From: Lachnospiraceae bacterium UBA1712
GTDB taxonomy: Bacteria > Bacillota > Clostridia > Lachnospirales > Lachnospiraceae
NCBI GenBank assembly: GCA_002317175.1
Contig: DCJA01000029.1
Span: 1 to 18,873, forward strand
Length of the DNA stretch: 18,873 nt
Reading direction: 5' to 3'
The position numbers and the translations under genes are program-made. The notes below the pieces were generated by a model, which saw only the letters and a list, made by a program, of their open reading frames with translations, was not told the origin of the DNA and made no database searches. Below, one piece after another: positions 6,817 through 14,621 of this stretch (position 1 is its first letter; every line of letters begins with the position of its first letter).

Positions 6817-6852
6817 TAAAAAAGAGATAAGCATCCCAAAATACTTATCTCT
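6817..6852 (-). terminator. Intrinsic terminator after the small acidic protein gene
   Basis: On the minus strand AGAGATAAGTAT pairs with ATGCTTATCTCT (one G-T wobble) around a 6-nt loop, followed by a T-run. It insulates the toxin-antitoxin module from transcription coming from the 6946-7209 gene. Confidence 0.85.
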
Positions 6853-6945
6853 AATATCACTCTTCTTACTTTACATCAAATGATCCCGCTACTTTTTTAG
6901 GCCCAACGCTAATAAACTAACGACTATAAAAGCTGTACAAGTATA

Positions 6946-7209
6946 CTAGCCTTCCACTATAAGGTATCTTCCATCAGGAATGGCAAAGACTTCATCGGCT
7001 TCAAGGATCTCGCTTTCGTCTGCACCCTCAGTATCAATACATTCCTCATCAAAATACTGCCATACTTCCTTGGGTGAGTCTACTACTACTGCCATCACCT
7101 CAGTTAAAAAATCATCAGCTTCCTCTCTAGTTGCTGCAACCTCCTCAGGGAAAAGCTTTGTCTGATTTTCCAAAAACGCATCCAGTACTGCATTATCAAA
7201 ATTCAACAT
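6946..7209 (-). CDS. Small acidic protein of unknown function (87 aa)
   Basis: Not recognised. An 87-residue, strongly acidic soluble protein with no signal peptide, membrane segment, Cys cluster or DNA-binding motif. It starts MLNFDNAVLDAFLENQ, has an acidic helix-like middle (TREEADDFLTEV) and ends with EVFAIPDGRYLIVEG, which looks like a short beta hairpin. GGAGGG lies 8 nt before the ATG, and a promoter and a terminator frame it, so it appears to be a genuine single-gene unit rather than a shadow ORF. It lies between ppk1 and the toxin-antitoxin promoter, with no overlap with either. Confidence 0.75.
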   Translation of the reverse strand: MLNFDNAVLDAFLENQTKLFPEEVAATREEADDFLTEVMAVVVDSPKEVWQYFDEECIDTEGADESEILEADEVFAIPDGRYLIVEG

Positions 7210-7257
7210 GTTATTAACCCTCCAAATATCATTTTGTAATATTCCTATGCTATCTTT

Positions 7258-7286
7258 TTTATAATACTCTTTGTAATGATAATCAA
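7258..7286 (-). promoter_or_regulatory. Promoter for the small acidic protein gene
   Basis: Minus strand TTGATT (7286-7281), 17-bp spacer, TATAAA (7263-7258), located just after the ppk1 stop. The spacer and -35 overlap an ATGATAAT half-site (7276-7283) also found upstream of the toxin-antitoxin promoter. Confidence 0.5.
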
Positions 7287-7289
7287 TCT

Positions 7290-9425
7290 TTATCTGACTT
7301 TAGTCTCCACCGTAAATCTTCGTGTCTTTCTAAAATCATTTACTTCATTGTCAATGTGTTTATCGGCTGCTTCTCTTGCCTCTTTAACAAATATCTCCTG
7401 AGAATTGATCTTTTCTTTCTTCTTCTCAGGCTTAATATATGTTCCGTCAGCCAGAAGCTGATGTGCCTTCACATTGTCCTTAAGCTCCATCTCTAGTATG
7501 TGATATACTTTGCGCTTAAGTTCGCCCTGCTCTATTGGGAAGAGTATCTCCACTCTTCGCTCCAGGTTACGTGGCATCCAGTCTGCACTTCCACAGTAGA
7601 CCTCTGGCATTCCATTGTTCTCAAAGTAGAATATTCTGCTGTGCTCTAAGAAGTTTCCTACTATTGATCTTACTGTGATATTCTCACTTACACCTTCCAC
7701 ACCAACCTTAAGACAACAGATTCCTCTTATTATCAGTTCTATCTTTACTCCGGCACTGCTTGCTTCATATAGTGCTGCTATAATATCAGGATCACACAAG
7801 GAATTTACCTTGGCAATGATATGCGCAGGGGCTCCTTTCTTGGCATGCTTCTTTTCTCGCTCAATAAGGTCCATGAACTTACTCTTAAGCCATATTGGCG
7901 CCAGTGCCAGCTTATTCCATACCTCTGGTTCTGAATAACCTGAAAGCATATTGAATACCGCTGTCGCATCCTCACCAAAAGATTCCCTGCAGGTAAAGAG
8001 GCCTATATCTGTATACAATTTTGCAGTGGCATCATTATAATTACCAGTTCCAAGATGTACGTATCTTCTGATACCTTCCTCTTCTTTTCTTACCACAAGA
8101 GTAATCTTACTATGTGTCTTCAGGCCTACAAGTCCGTATATTACATGGCAGCCCGCATGTTCAAGCTTTCTGGCCCATACGATATTGTTCTCTTCATCGA
8201 ATCTGGCCTTCAGTTCTACCAGTACTGTTACCTGCTTACCATTTTCCGCTGCAGTCGCCAGTGCCGCTATAATAGGCGAATTACCTGATACTCTATAGAG
8301 TGTCTGCTTAATGGCCAGTACATTTGGATCCTTGCTGGCTTCCTTGATAAAATCCACAACCGGTTCAAAGGACTCATATGGATGATGCATCAGAATATCA
8401 CGTTCCTTGATTGCATCAAATATCGAATTCTTATCTCTTATATCGCACACCGGAGCAGGTATATGCTTTGCTGCCTTGAGATGGTCAAAGCCTTCTGTTC
8501 CGTATAATTTCATCAAAAATGTCAGATCCAGTGGGCCATTGATATAATAGATATCCTCTTCCTTGATAAAGAGCTCATTTTTCAGAATGGCTACCAGCTG
8601 TTCGTCACAGGATTCGTTGATTTCCAGACGAATAACTTCACCCCACTGTCGCTTCTTAATCTGTCGTTCGATTTCCTTAAGCAGGTCTGCAGCTTCATCC
8701 TCGTCGATTGTCAAATCGGCATTACGCATAATTCTGAACTGACAGCTGGATACGATATCATAGTTCAAAAACAGCTTACTTATATACTTCTCGATCATAT
8801 CCTCAAGTAGCATTACTGTCTTATTGCCGCCCTCTGCAGGAAGTTCTATTACTCTGGAAAGTACGCTTGGCACCTGAACTGTTGCAAATTCGATTTCTTT
8901 GTCCGGGTCATTTTTCTTATGAACTATAGCTCCGATATTAAGAGACTTGTTTCTGATAAGTGGAAATGGTCTTGAGCTGTCCACTGCCATTGGAGTAAGT
9001 ACAGGATAAATATTGGCCATAAAATATCTCTCGATGTATTTCTCCTGCTTCTTGCTCAGCTCGCTCTTCTTATTGATAACTGTGAGGCCATTGTCCTTAA
9101 GCTCTTTAACCAGGCCTTTGTAGACCTCGTACTGATTAAGCACTATCTTGTGTGTAGCCACATCAATCTCTGCCAGCTGTTCTCTTGCAGTCATGCCTGC
9201 GATATCTGTCTTACGATAATCAGCATTGACCATATCCTTCAGGGATGCGACCCTGATCATAAAGAACTCATCCAGGTTGGATGCTGTGATACTTAAGAAC
9301 TTGAGTCTCTCAAACAGCTCTATCTCTGGATCCTGGGCCTCGCTTAGTACTCGCTTGTCAAACTTAAGCCAGCTAAGCTCTCTGTTGTAGTAGTATTCTG
9401 GATTGTTTAACTCTTTTTTTGCCAT
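7290..9425 (-). CDS. ppk1: Polyphosphate kinase 1
   Basis: Reversibly polymerises the gamma-phosphate of ATP into inorganic polyphosphate; membrane-associated oligomer in characterised bacteria. The 711-aa protein has all four family parts. The N-terminal domain opens with NRELSWLKFDKRVL, and the head domain follows. The first phospholipase-D-like catalytic domain carries RVSGNSP (378-384), KARFDEENN (406-414), the phosphohistidine in KTHSK (His438) and HLGTGNYN (His457). The second has LEHSRIFYF (His595). The His438/457/595 spacing matches E. coli His435/454/592 in motif order. The ribosome binding site is weak (GGGGT 4 nt before ATG). It follows the DUF815 gene by 95 bp on the same strand and may be cotranscribed with it. 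Confidence 0.97.
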   Translation of the reverse strand: MAKKELNNPEYYYNRELSWLKFDKRVLSEAQDPEIELFERLKFLSITASNLDEFFMIRVASLKDMVNADYRKTDIAGMTAREQLAEIDVATHKIVLNQYEVYKGLVKELKDNGLTVINKKSELSKKQEKYIERYFMANIYPVLTPMAVDSSRPFPLIRNKSLNIGAIVHKKNDPDKEIEFATVQVPSVLSRVIELPAEGGNKTVMLLEDMIEKYISKLFLNYDIVSSCQFRIMRNADLTIDEDEAADLLKEIERQIKKRQWGEVIRLEINESCDEQLVAILKNELFIKEEDIYYINGPLDLTFLMKLYGTEGFDHLKAAKHIPAPVCDIRDKNSIFDAIKERDILMHHPYESFEPVVDFIKEASKDPNVLAIKQTLYRVSGNSPIIAALATAAENGKQVTVLVELKARFDEENNIVWARKLEHAGCHVIYGLVGLKTHSKITLVVRKEEEGIRRYVHLGTGNYNDATAKLYTDIGLFTCRESFGEDATAVFNMLSGYSEPEVWNKLALAPIWLKSKFMDLIEREKKHAKKGAPAHIIAKVNSLCDPDIIAALYEASSAGVKIELIIRGICCLKVGVEGVSENITVRSIVGNFLEHSRIFYFENNGMPEVYCGSADWMPRNLERRVEILFPIEQGELKRKVYHILEMELKDNVKAHQLLADGTYIKPEKKKEKINSQEIFVKEAREAADKHIDNEVNDFRKTRRFTVETKVR

Positions 9426-9520
9426 GTGTACCCCGTTGTTTGTATTGTTTTTCTAGTATTTTTGCTTGTACGCTGTTTTACCATATAACCAGTTGGAGTT
9501 TGCTATTATTAGTACCTGTT

Positions 9521-10807
9521 CTACTGTTTCCCCAACATATAATCTATAAACTGCTGTGCACTTCGTCCTGAGAAGCCGCCGTGGCTCATTTCCCACTTAT
9601 TGGCCTCCAGCATTAGCGTAGCATCATCAACCCCCAGATTGTTACGCTGGGCCAGTACACGCACGATATTCTGATATTCCTTCTTATCAGGCATACCAAA
9701 GTATATGCTGACACCAAATCTTGACACAAGTGACAGCTTCTCCTGCATTGTGTCATTGAGATGCATATTGTTCTCACGCTCTGATATGGTCTCATTGACC
9801 AGATGTCTTCTGTTACTTGTAGCATAGATCAGAATATTCTTTGGTTTCTTCTCAAGACCACCTTCAATTACCGCCTTAAGATACTTATATTCGATTTCGA
9901 AATCCTCAAAGCTCAAATCATCCATATAGATGATGAACTTGTAGTTACGGTTCTTAATCTGGGCAATGACATCGTTGAGATACTTGAACTGATGCTTGTA
10001 TACCTCAATTATACGAAGTCCCTGCTCATAGTATGCATTGGCGATACCCTTGATAGATGAAGACTTACCTGTTCCCGCATCACCAAAGAGCAGACAGTTA
10101 TTAGCCTTCTTGCCTTGGACAAATGCGTCAGTATTGTCTGTCAGTTTCTTCTTGGCTATCTCATATCCGACCAGATCATCCAGGTTGACATGTGCTATGT
10201 TAAGAATCGGTACAATACTAGCACCATTGTCATTTTCTTCTATTCTAAAGGCCTTATGCAGACCAAACTTACCTACTCCATAATCCTTATAGAAATCAGT
10301 AAGTGTATCCTTCATCTCCTCTGGAGTATTGTTCTCATTGAACCTCTTGGCCAGGCTGCAGATACGCTCCTTGATTCGCTGGTTGTAAACCTTGCTCTCT
10401 TCGGTACTTGGGCTGTAGTTCATTACCAGTTCAAAGCCCTGGACATTCAGTTCCTCCAGAATCAGACTAAAGTCATAATCATACAATTCTTTAAAAATGA
10501 CGATGTCATGCAGCACAGCCTCATTGATGGTACCCTGGATAGCCCCTACTATCTCAGTGGATCTGCTGTAGCTGTTCTCGTGATTAACCAGTAGATTGGT
10601 GAGATAACAGTGCCAGAGATTGCCGTAGAATCCATGGTTGCCTCCCAGTTCCAATAGTCCCTGCATACATCCGTAAAATGTGTCTCTTAACTCCTCTTTT
10701 TTCCCTGACTGCGCTCCTTTTTCAAAGCAGTCCATAATGTACGCCATGTCTCCAAGAAGCTTCTCATTGTCATCAACACGGTATACTATCAGTTCTCTAA
10801 TTCTCAT
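9521..10807 (-). CDS. DUF815-family AAA+ ATPase
   Basis: Predicted cytoplasmic P-loop ATPase of the DUF815 family, whose cellular role is not established. A helical N-terminal region (1-205) precedes the ATPase core. Walker A is GDAGTGKSS (242-250). Walker B is FIIYMDDLSFED (291-302). A sensor-1-like segment is IYATSNRRHL (327-336). A C-terminal Arg lies in GGFSGRSAQQF near 415. The SRFG segment (362-365) fits the family's arginine-finger region. Length (428 aa) is typical. GAGGAG lies 9 nt before the ATG and a promoter is upstream. Its neighbour is ppk1, downstream on the same strand; whether they are linked in function is unknown. Confidence 0.92.
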   Translation of the reverse strand: MRIRELIVYRVDDNEKLLGDMAYIMDCFEKGAQSGKKEELRDTFYGCMQGLLELGGNHGFYGNLWHCYLTNLLVNHENSYSRSTEIVGAIQGTINEAVLHDIVIFKELYDYDFSLILEELNVQGFELVMNYSPSTEESKVYNQRIKERICSLAKRFNENNTPEEMKDTLTDFYKDYGVGKFGLHKAFRIEENDNGASIVPILNIAHVNLDDLVGYEIAKKKLTDNTDAFVQGKKANNCLLFGDAGTGKSSSIKGIANAYYEQGLRIIEVYKHQFKYLNDVIAQIKNRNYKFIIYMDDLSFEDFEIEYKYLKAVIEGGLEKKPKNILIYATSNRRHLVNETISERENNMHLNDTMQEKLSLVSRFGVSIYFGMPDKKEYQNIVRVLAQRNNLGVDDATLMLEANKWEMSHGGFSGRSAQQFIDYMLGKQ

Positions 10808-10833
10808 AATAATTCGCTCCTCATATTAATGTA

Positions 10834-10862
10834 ATATTATCCCTTTTCAACCTTGATATCAA
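10834..10862 (-). promoter_or_regulatory. Promoter for the DUF815 ATPase gene
   Basis: Minus strand TTGATA (10862-10857), 17-bp spacer, TAATAT (10839-10834), about 27 nt before the start codon. The remainder of the 203-bp divergent spacer up to 11010 is very AT-rich; I see no convincing promoter there for the plus-strand gene. Confidence 0.5.
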
Positions 10863-11010
10863 TAGAATCTGCCTCTATAATTTATATATAATTATCTAGT
10901 ATATGATTGTATATTTATATAGAAATAGACGTATCATTATATTAAATAATGTCCACTATTTTGAAGCTTATTTTGTTTTTATAAATAAGTACTATTTGGA
11001 GTTATTATTG

Positions 11011-12015
11011 ATGAATAAAACAGCAAAAACCTTGATTATTACCGCTTCCATACTTGTTATAATTGCCATTTTGGTATTGGTCAATTTTCTAAAAGGAAAG
11101 GTGTCTACAAATCCTGATGATTTTGTAGGAAATACTGCCTCCAATCTCTACAACGGTGGCTATTTCTGTGAGTATGATGGCAAGGTATATTTTGCCAATT
11201 CCAATGCTGATGGTGCTTTATATGTTATGAATTCAGACGAGACCAAGGCTGACAAACTTAGCGATACCTCAGTTATCTCAATCAATGCTGATGATTCCCG
11301 TGTTTATTATTCCATGTCCGCCAATACCAATGGTAGCGGTCTTGGATATATACGCAAGTCTGCAGGCCTTTACAGTATCAACCATTCTGGCCATGATTCG
11401 ATATGCTATACTACCAATCCTGTAGCTTCTGCCCTCTTATACGGCAACAAGCTCTATTATCAGAACTACCAGAAGACCTCTGGTACCAGCATTTTCTCCA
11501 TTGAGACTGACAGAACTAATAATCACGAAGTGCTTAGACAGATGGTGTCTTTTGTAGATCCTTATGGTGGGCTTATTTACTATGGCAATATGGATAATAA
11601 CCATTATCTCTATGCTTTCGACCCTGTTACAGAAGCCAGCGGTGCTGCTCTTGAGAAAGATGTGTATATGCCTGTTATGGACGAGAATGGCTGGCTCTAT
11701 TATATGGATCCAACTACCAATTATTCTCTCAAGCGCTACAATATGTCCTCCGGTGAAGAACAGACTCTCAGTACAGAAAGACTTGAATTCTTCAACAAGT
11801 ATGGAGATTTCATCTATTATCAGATCAATTCGAAGTCACCTACACTTCGTCGTATGTTCTACGATGGCAGTAATGATACCGTTATTGCTGAAGGCAACTA
11901 CACCAAGCTACAGACTACTTCCAATTACGCTTACTTTGTTCCATTCGAAAACCAGAGCATAACCTACCACGTAAGCCACTATGGTTCAGTGAATGTGGAA
12001 CCATTTATGCCGTAG
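11011..12015 (+). CDS. Membrane-anchored DUF5050-like protein (334 aa)
   Basis: Predicted extracytoplasmic protein held by one N-terminal membrane helix (about 8-27, flanked by Lys). The outer part consists of repeated short units with Tyr/Phe-rich strands such as GGYFCEYDGKVYFAN, DDSRVYYS, GNKLYYQN, GGLIYYGN, ENGWLYYMD and YGDFIYYQ. These are the DUF5050-type propeller-like repeats, common in clostridial surface proteins. I set the start at ATG 11011 because TTGGAG lies 9 nt upstream and the membrane anchor then begins at residue 8. The open frame reaches back to 10903, but that extension has no ribosome binding site and is AT-biased like the spacer. Ligand and role are unknown. A strong terminator follows. 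Confidence 0.85.
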   Translation: MNKTAKTLIITASILVIIAILVLVNFLKGKVSTNPDDFVGNTASNLYNGGYFCEYDGKVYFANSNADGALYVMNSDETKADKLSDTSVISINADDSRVYYSMSANTNGSGLGYIRKSAGLYSINHSGHDSICYTTNPVASALLYGNKLYYQNYQKTSGTSIFSIETDRTNNHEVLRQMVSFVDPYGGLIYYGNMDNNHYLYAFDPVTEASGAALEKDVYMPVMDENGWLYYMDPTTNYSLKRYNMSSGEEQTLSTERLEFFNKYGDFIYYQINSKSPTLRRMFYDGSNDTVIAEGNYTKLQTTSNYAYFVPFENQSITYHVSHYGSVNVEPFMP

Positions 12016-12047
12016 TATTTTGTTATTCTATATATAGGATTTATAAT

Positions 12048-12077
12048 AAAAAACAACCGCATTCGCGGTTGTTTTTT
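12048..12077. terminator. Bidirectional intrinsic terminator between DUF5050 gene and folBK
   Basis: ACAACCGC pairs with GCGGTTGT around ATTC, flanked by six A on one side and six T on the other. It ends both convergent transcripts. Confidence 0.92.
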
Positions 12078-12123
12078 ACTATCATTCCACCCTATTGTTC
12101 TTGATTAGGATCTATACATACTT

Positions 12124-12942
12124 CTATTTACGGCGCAATTCGTCTAACATTTCCTGCATTGTCTTCTTGAATATCGGATGACGCTTGTGTGGTGCTATTT
12201 CTGCCATTGGTGCAAGCACAAATTCACGATTTTCCACATCTACATGAGGAATGATAAGATCATCACTGTCATATACAAGATCATCATAGAATATGATGTC
12301 CATATCAAGGGTTCTTGGTCCCCAGTGAATGTCTCTGGTGCGGCCTGCATCATTTTCCAACTCATGAAGCACATCTAGAAGTTCCTGTGGTCTTAACAGA
12401 GTCTTGATATAGCAGGCTCCATTGAGGAAATCGTCCTGTTCTACATTGCCATAAGGCTTAGTGCTTATAAGCGATGAATTCTGTATCATCTTACAGTCTC
12501 TTCTGTCGCACAGCTTAAACAGTGCTGTCTCTATATTCTCTTCCATATCTCCAAGGTTGGAACCATATGACAAATATGCCTCTGACCAGCCTCTTGATAC
12601 CTTAACTGATATTGAATCAAATTCCATAGGAACTGGTGCCTGTGGTTTTCTTATCTCGACATCTACTGATTCAATTTTAGGGAAATTAACCAGGATAGAT
12701 TCTGCTACCTTCTCTGCAGCTGTTTCAATCAGATTGTAGCTCTTGGCAGTCATGGTCTCGTTGATTACATTGCACACTTCACCATAATCGGTAGACTTCT
12801 CAATGTCATCCTCCATGGATGCTTCTCTAAAGTCAGTGTACAGGGTTGCATTGACATAGAAATACTGTCCCTTATCCTTTTCGGAATTGTACACCCCATG
12901 AAATGCATAAATCTTTAGGTTCTCAATCTTAATCATATCCAT
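12124..12942 (-). CDS. folBK: Dihydroneopterin aldolase / HPPK fusion (FolB-FolK)
   Basis: Bifunctional folate enzyme. The FolB part cleaves dihydroneopterin to 6-hydroxymethyl-dihydropterin; the FolK part pyrophosphorylates that product with ATP. Residues 1-118 are FolB: HGVYNSEKDKGQ with catalytic-position Glu21, YGEV (53-56) and the lysine of RKPQAPVP near 99. Residues 120-272 are FolK: SYGSNLGDMEENI, the pterin/ATP region TRDIHWGPRTLDMDI with Mg-binding Asp213 and Asp215, and the end motif REFVLAPMAEIAP. AGGAGGGG lies 6 nt before ATG. It is the last gene of the folC-folE-folP-folBK series and ends at a strong terminator. Confidence 0.97.
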   Translation of the reverse strand: MDMIKIENLKIYAFHGVYNSEKDKGQYFYVNATLYTDFREASMEDDIEKSTDYGEVCNVINETMTAKSYNLIETAAEKVAESILVNFPKIESVDVEIRKPQAPVPMEFDSISVKVSRGWSEAYLSYGSNLGDMEENIETALFKLCDRRDCKMIQNSSLISTKPYGNVEQDDFLNGACYIKTLLRPQELLDVLHELENDAGRTRDIHWGPRTLDMDIIFYDDLVYDSDDLIIPHVDVENREFVLAPMAEIAPHKRHPIFKKTMQEMLDELRRK

Positions 12943-13003
12943 TGTAAGCCCCTCCTACATATAGATGTTGTATTTTATCCCAGCTAACATTACCCCTAAT
13001 CAG

Positions 13004-13810
13004 CTAGATATATTTCATAACCGCTTCTGTCATCTTTACCGCCTGCACATGCTCTTTGACATCATGTACTCGTATAAAGTTGGCATGCTTTAGTACCCCT
13101 ATTACATCCAAAGCAACTGTTCCTATAAGTCGCTCCTCTTTTGGAATATTAAGTGTATTACCAACAACAGACTTCCTGCTGACTCCAAGAAGAATCGGAT
13201 AACCAAACATATTAAGTCTGTCCATGCATGCTATAATCTCAAGATTCTGCTCTGTAGACTTGGCAAAGCCTACTCCAGGATCAAGCATTATCTTCTCATC
13301 TGCAATCCCAGCCTTTGTAGCTATCTGAATAGTCTCAGCCAGATCTGCTTCTACATCCTCAACAAAGCTCTTGTAGTCGGTGTCCTTACGATTGTGCATA
13401 AGACATGCGCTGACGCCTGCTCTGGCTATTGTATCGGCCATTTCAGGATCCCACTTAAGACCCCAGATATCATTTATCAGGTCTGCTCCTGCCTGAATAC
13501 CAGCAGCTGCCACCCTGGACTTATAAGTATCAAGACTTATTGGCAGATCAATCTCTTTTTTAATCATTTCAATAACTGGAGCTACACGGTCTATCTCTTC
13601 CTCGTCACTTATCATAGTGTAACCAGGCCTTGTGGATTCACCACCCACATCTATGATATCAGCTCCCTCTTCCTGCATCTGCACTGCTCTCTTTATAGCA
13701 GCATCTGTATTGTTATAATGTGCTCCATCAAAAAAAGAGTCAGGAGTCACATTAAGAATTCCCATAACATATGTATGTTCTCTCGAGTATTCCATACCAG
13801 CTATAATCAT
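13004..13810 (-). CDS. folP: Dihydropteroate synthase
   Basis: Condenses hydroxymethyl-dihydropterin pyrophosphate with p-aminobenzoate to give dihydropteroate; target of sulfonamides. TIM-barrel motifs are present in order: MGILNVTPDSF (16-26), DVGGESTRPG (54-63), NDIWG (113-117), MHN (138-140), DPGVGFAKS (177-185), GVSRKS (209-214) and the terminal RVHD. The 268-aa length is normal. AGAAGG lies 6 nt before the ATG. It sits 85 nt after folE and 61 nt before folBK on the same strand, so its product feeds the neighbouring folC step. Confidence 0.97.
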   Translation of the reverse strand: MIIAGMEYSREHTYVMGILNVTPDSFFDGAHYNNTDAAIKRAVQMQEEGADIIDVGGESTRPGYTMISDEEEIDRVAPVIEMIKKEIDLPISLDTYKSRVAAAGIQAGADLINDIWGLKWDPEMADTIARAGVSACLMHNRKDTDYKSFVEDVEADLAETIQIATKAGIADEKIMLDPGVGFAKSTEQNLEIIACMDRLNMFGYPILLGVSRKSVVGNTLNIPKEERLIGTVALDVIGVLKHANFIRVHDVKEHVQAVKMTEAVMKYI

Positions 13811-13895
13811 ACAAGCCTTCTCTCATTTACTACAACCACCAGCGGCGTGCTTACATATCCTAAAACCATAACCAACACGCAATGTGATTAATCTC

Positions 13896-14450
13896 TTACA
13901 ACTGCAGCATTCTGAAGAACGCTGCCTTCATAACCTCGTCCTCGAAAGCTCCACGGGCTACTGTGGTAACTGTGCTACTTCCAGGTTTCTTGATGCCACG
14001 CATAGTCATGCACATATGCTCTGCCTCAACTACTACCATTACCCCGCTGCAACCCAGCTCATCCATAATGGCATCTGCTATCTGAGCCGTCATACGCTCC
14101 TGAAGCTGTGGTCTCTTGGCAAATACTTCAACTGTTCTTGCAAGCTTACTTAAGCCCAGAACCTCGCCATTTGGAATATATGCCACATGAGCCTTACCAT
14201 AAAATGGAAGAAGGTGATGCTCACACATCGAATAGAAGGTGATATCCTTCTCCAGTACTATCTCATTGTTCTCACATGTAAATCTTCTTGAAAGATGAAC
14301 CGCCGGGTCCTCGTCCATTCCTGCAAAGATCTCCTCATACATACGACCAATTCTGGCGGGAGTATCTACAAGTCCCTCTCTGTTTGGATCCTCTCCAATT
14401 CCTTCAAGCAGAAGCTTAACCGCTTCTTCAACTTTTTTCTTATCAACCAT
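13896..14450 (-). CDS. folE: GTP cyclohydrolase I
   Basis: Converts GTP to 7,8-dihydroneopterin triphosphate, the first step of folate synthesis; a zinc-dependent homodecamer in known cases. Zinc ligands are Cys76 and His79 in SMCEHHLLPF and Cys147 in EAEHMCMTMRG. Other family blocks are IGEDPNREGLVDTPAR, GLSKLAR and KRPQLQER. I prefer ATG 14450 (184 aa, MVDKKKVEEAV) because AGGAG lies 10 nt upstream and B. subtilis FolE begins at a comparable point. The in-frame ATG at 14483 would add 11 residues but lacks a ribosome binding site and lies inside a degenerate tandem repeat. The next pathway enzyme, a dihydroneopterin triphosphatase, is not in the window. Confidence 0.95.
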   Translation of the reverse strand: MVDKKKVEEAVKLLLEGIGEDPNREGLVDTPARIGRMYEEIFAGMDEDPAVHLSRRFTCENNEIVLEKDITFYSMCEHHLLPFYGKAHVAYIPNGEVLGLSKLARTVEVFAKRPQLQERMTAQIADAIMDELGCSGVMVVVEAEHMCMTMRGIKKPGSSTVTTVARGAFEDEVMKAAFFRMLQL

Positions 14451-14620
14451 TAATCCATAACTCCTCATATAATGAGTATTCATGACTTCATTATTATCTC
14501 TATATCAAACTCTATACCTTATCATTCAATGAAAATGAGCTTTACAGGCTTTATTATTTCTCTTATTAGCAAGCCCTAACCCATAGTTCCTAATAAAATG
14601 AGTTTTCAAGGCTTCATTAT
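14450..14620. repeat. Degenerate 63-nt tandem repeat between folC and folE
   Basis: Three copies in phase at 63-nt spacing: cores at 14450-14494, 14513-14557 and 14576-14620. The outer two match at 36 of 45 positions without gaps; the middle copy matches best in its right half (AATGAG, then AGGCTT, ATTAT). On the minus strand the copy nearest folE carries the folE ribosome binding site, and the copy nearest folC abuts the folC stop codon. It fills the folC-folE spacer. Confidence 0.75.
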
Positions 14621-14621
14621 A

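Noticed and set aside
10903..11010. N-terminal extension of the DUF5050 protein to ATG 10903
   Set aside because: No ribosome binding site; TTGGAG precedes ATG 11011 and the membrane anchor then begins at residue 8.
13394..13891. Plus-strand 165-aa ORF over folP
   Set aside because: Antisense to a clear folP with all motifs; no ribosome binding site.
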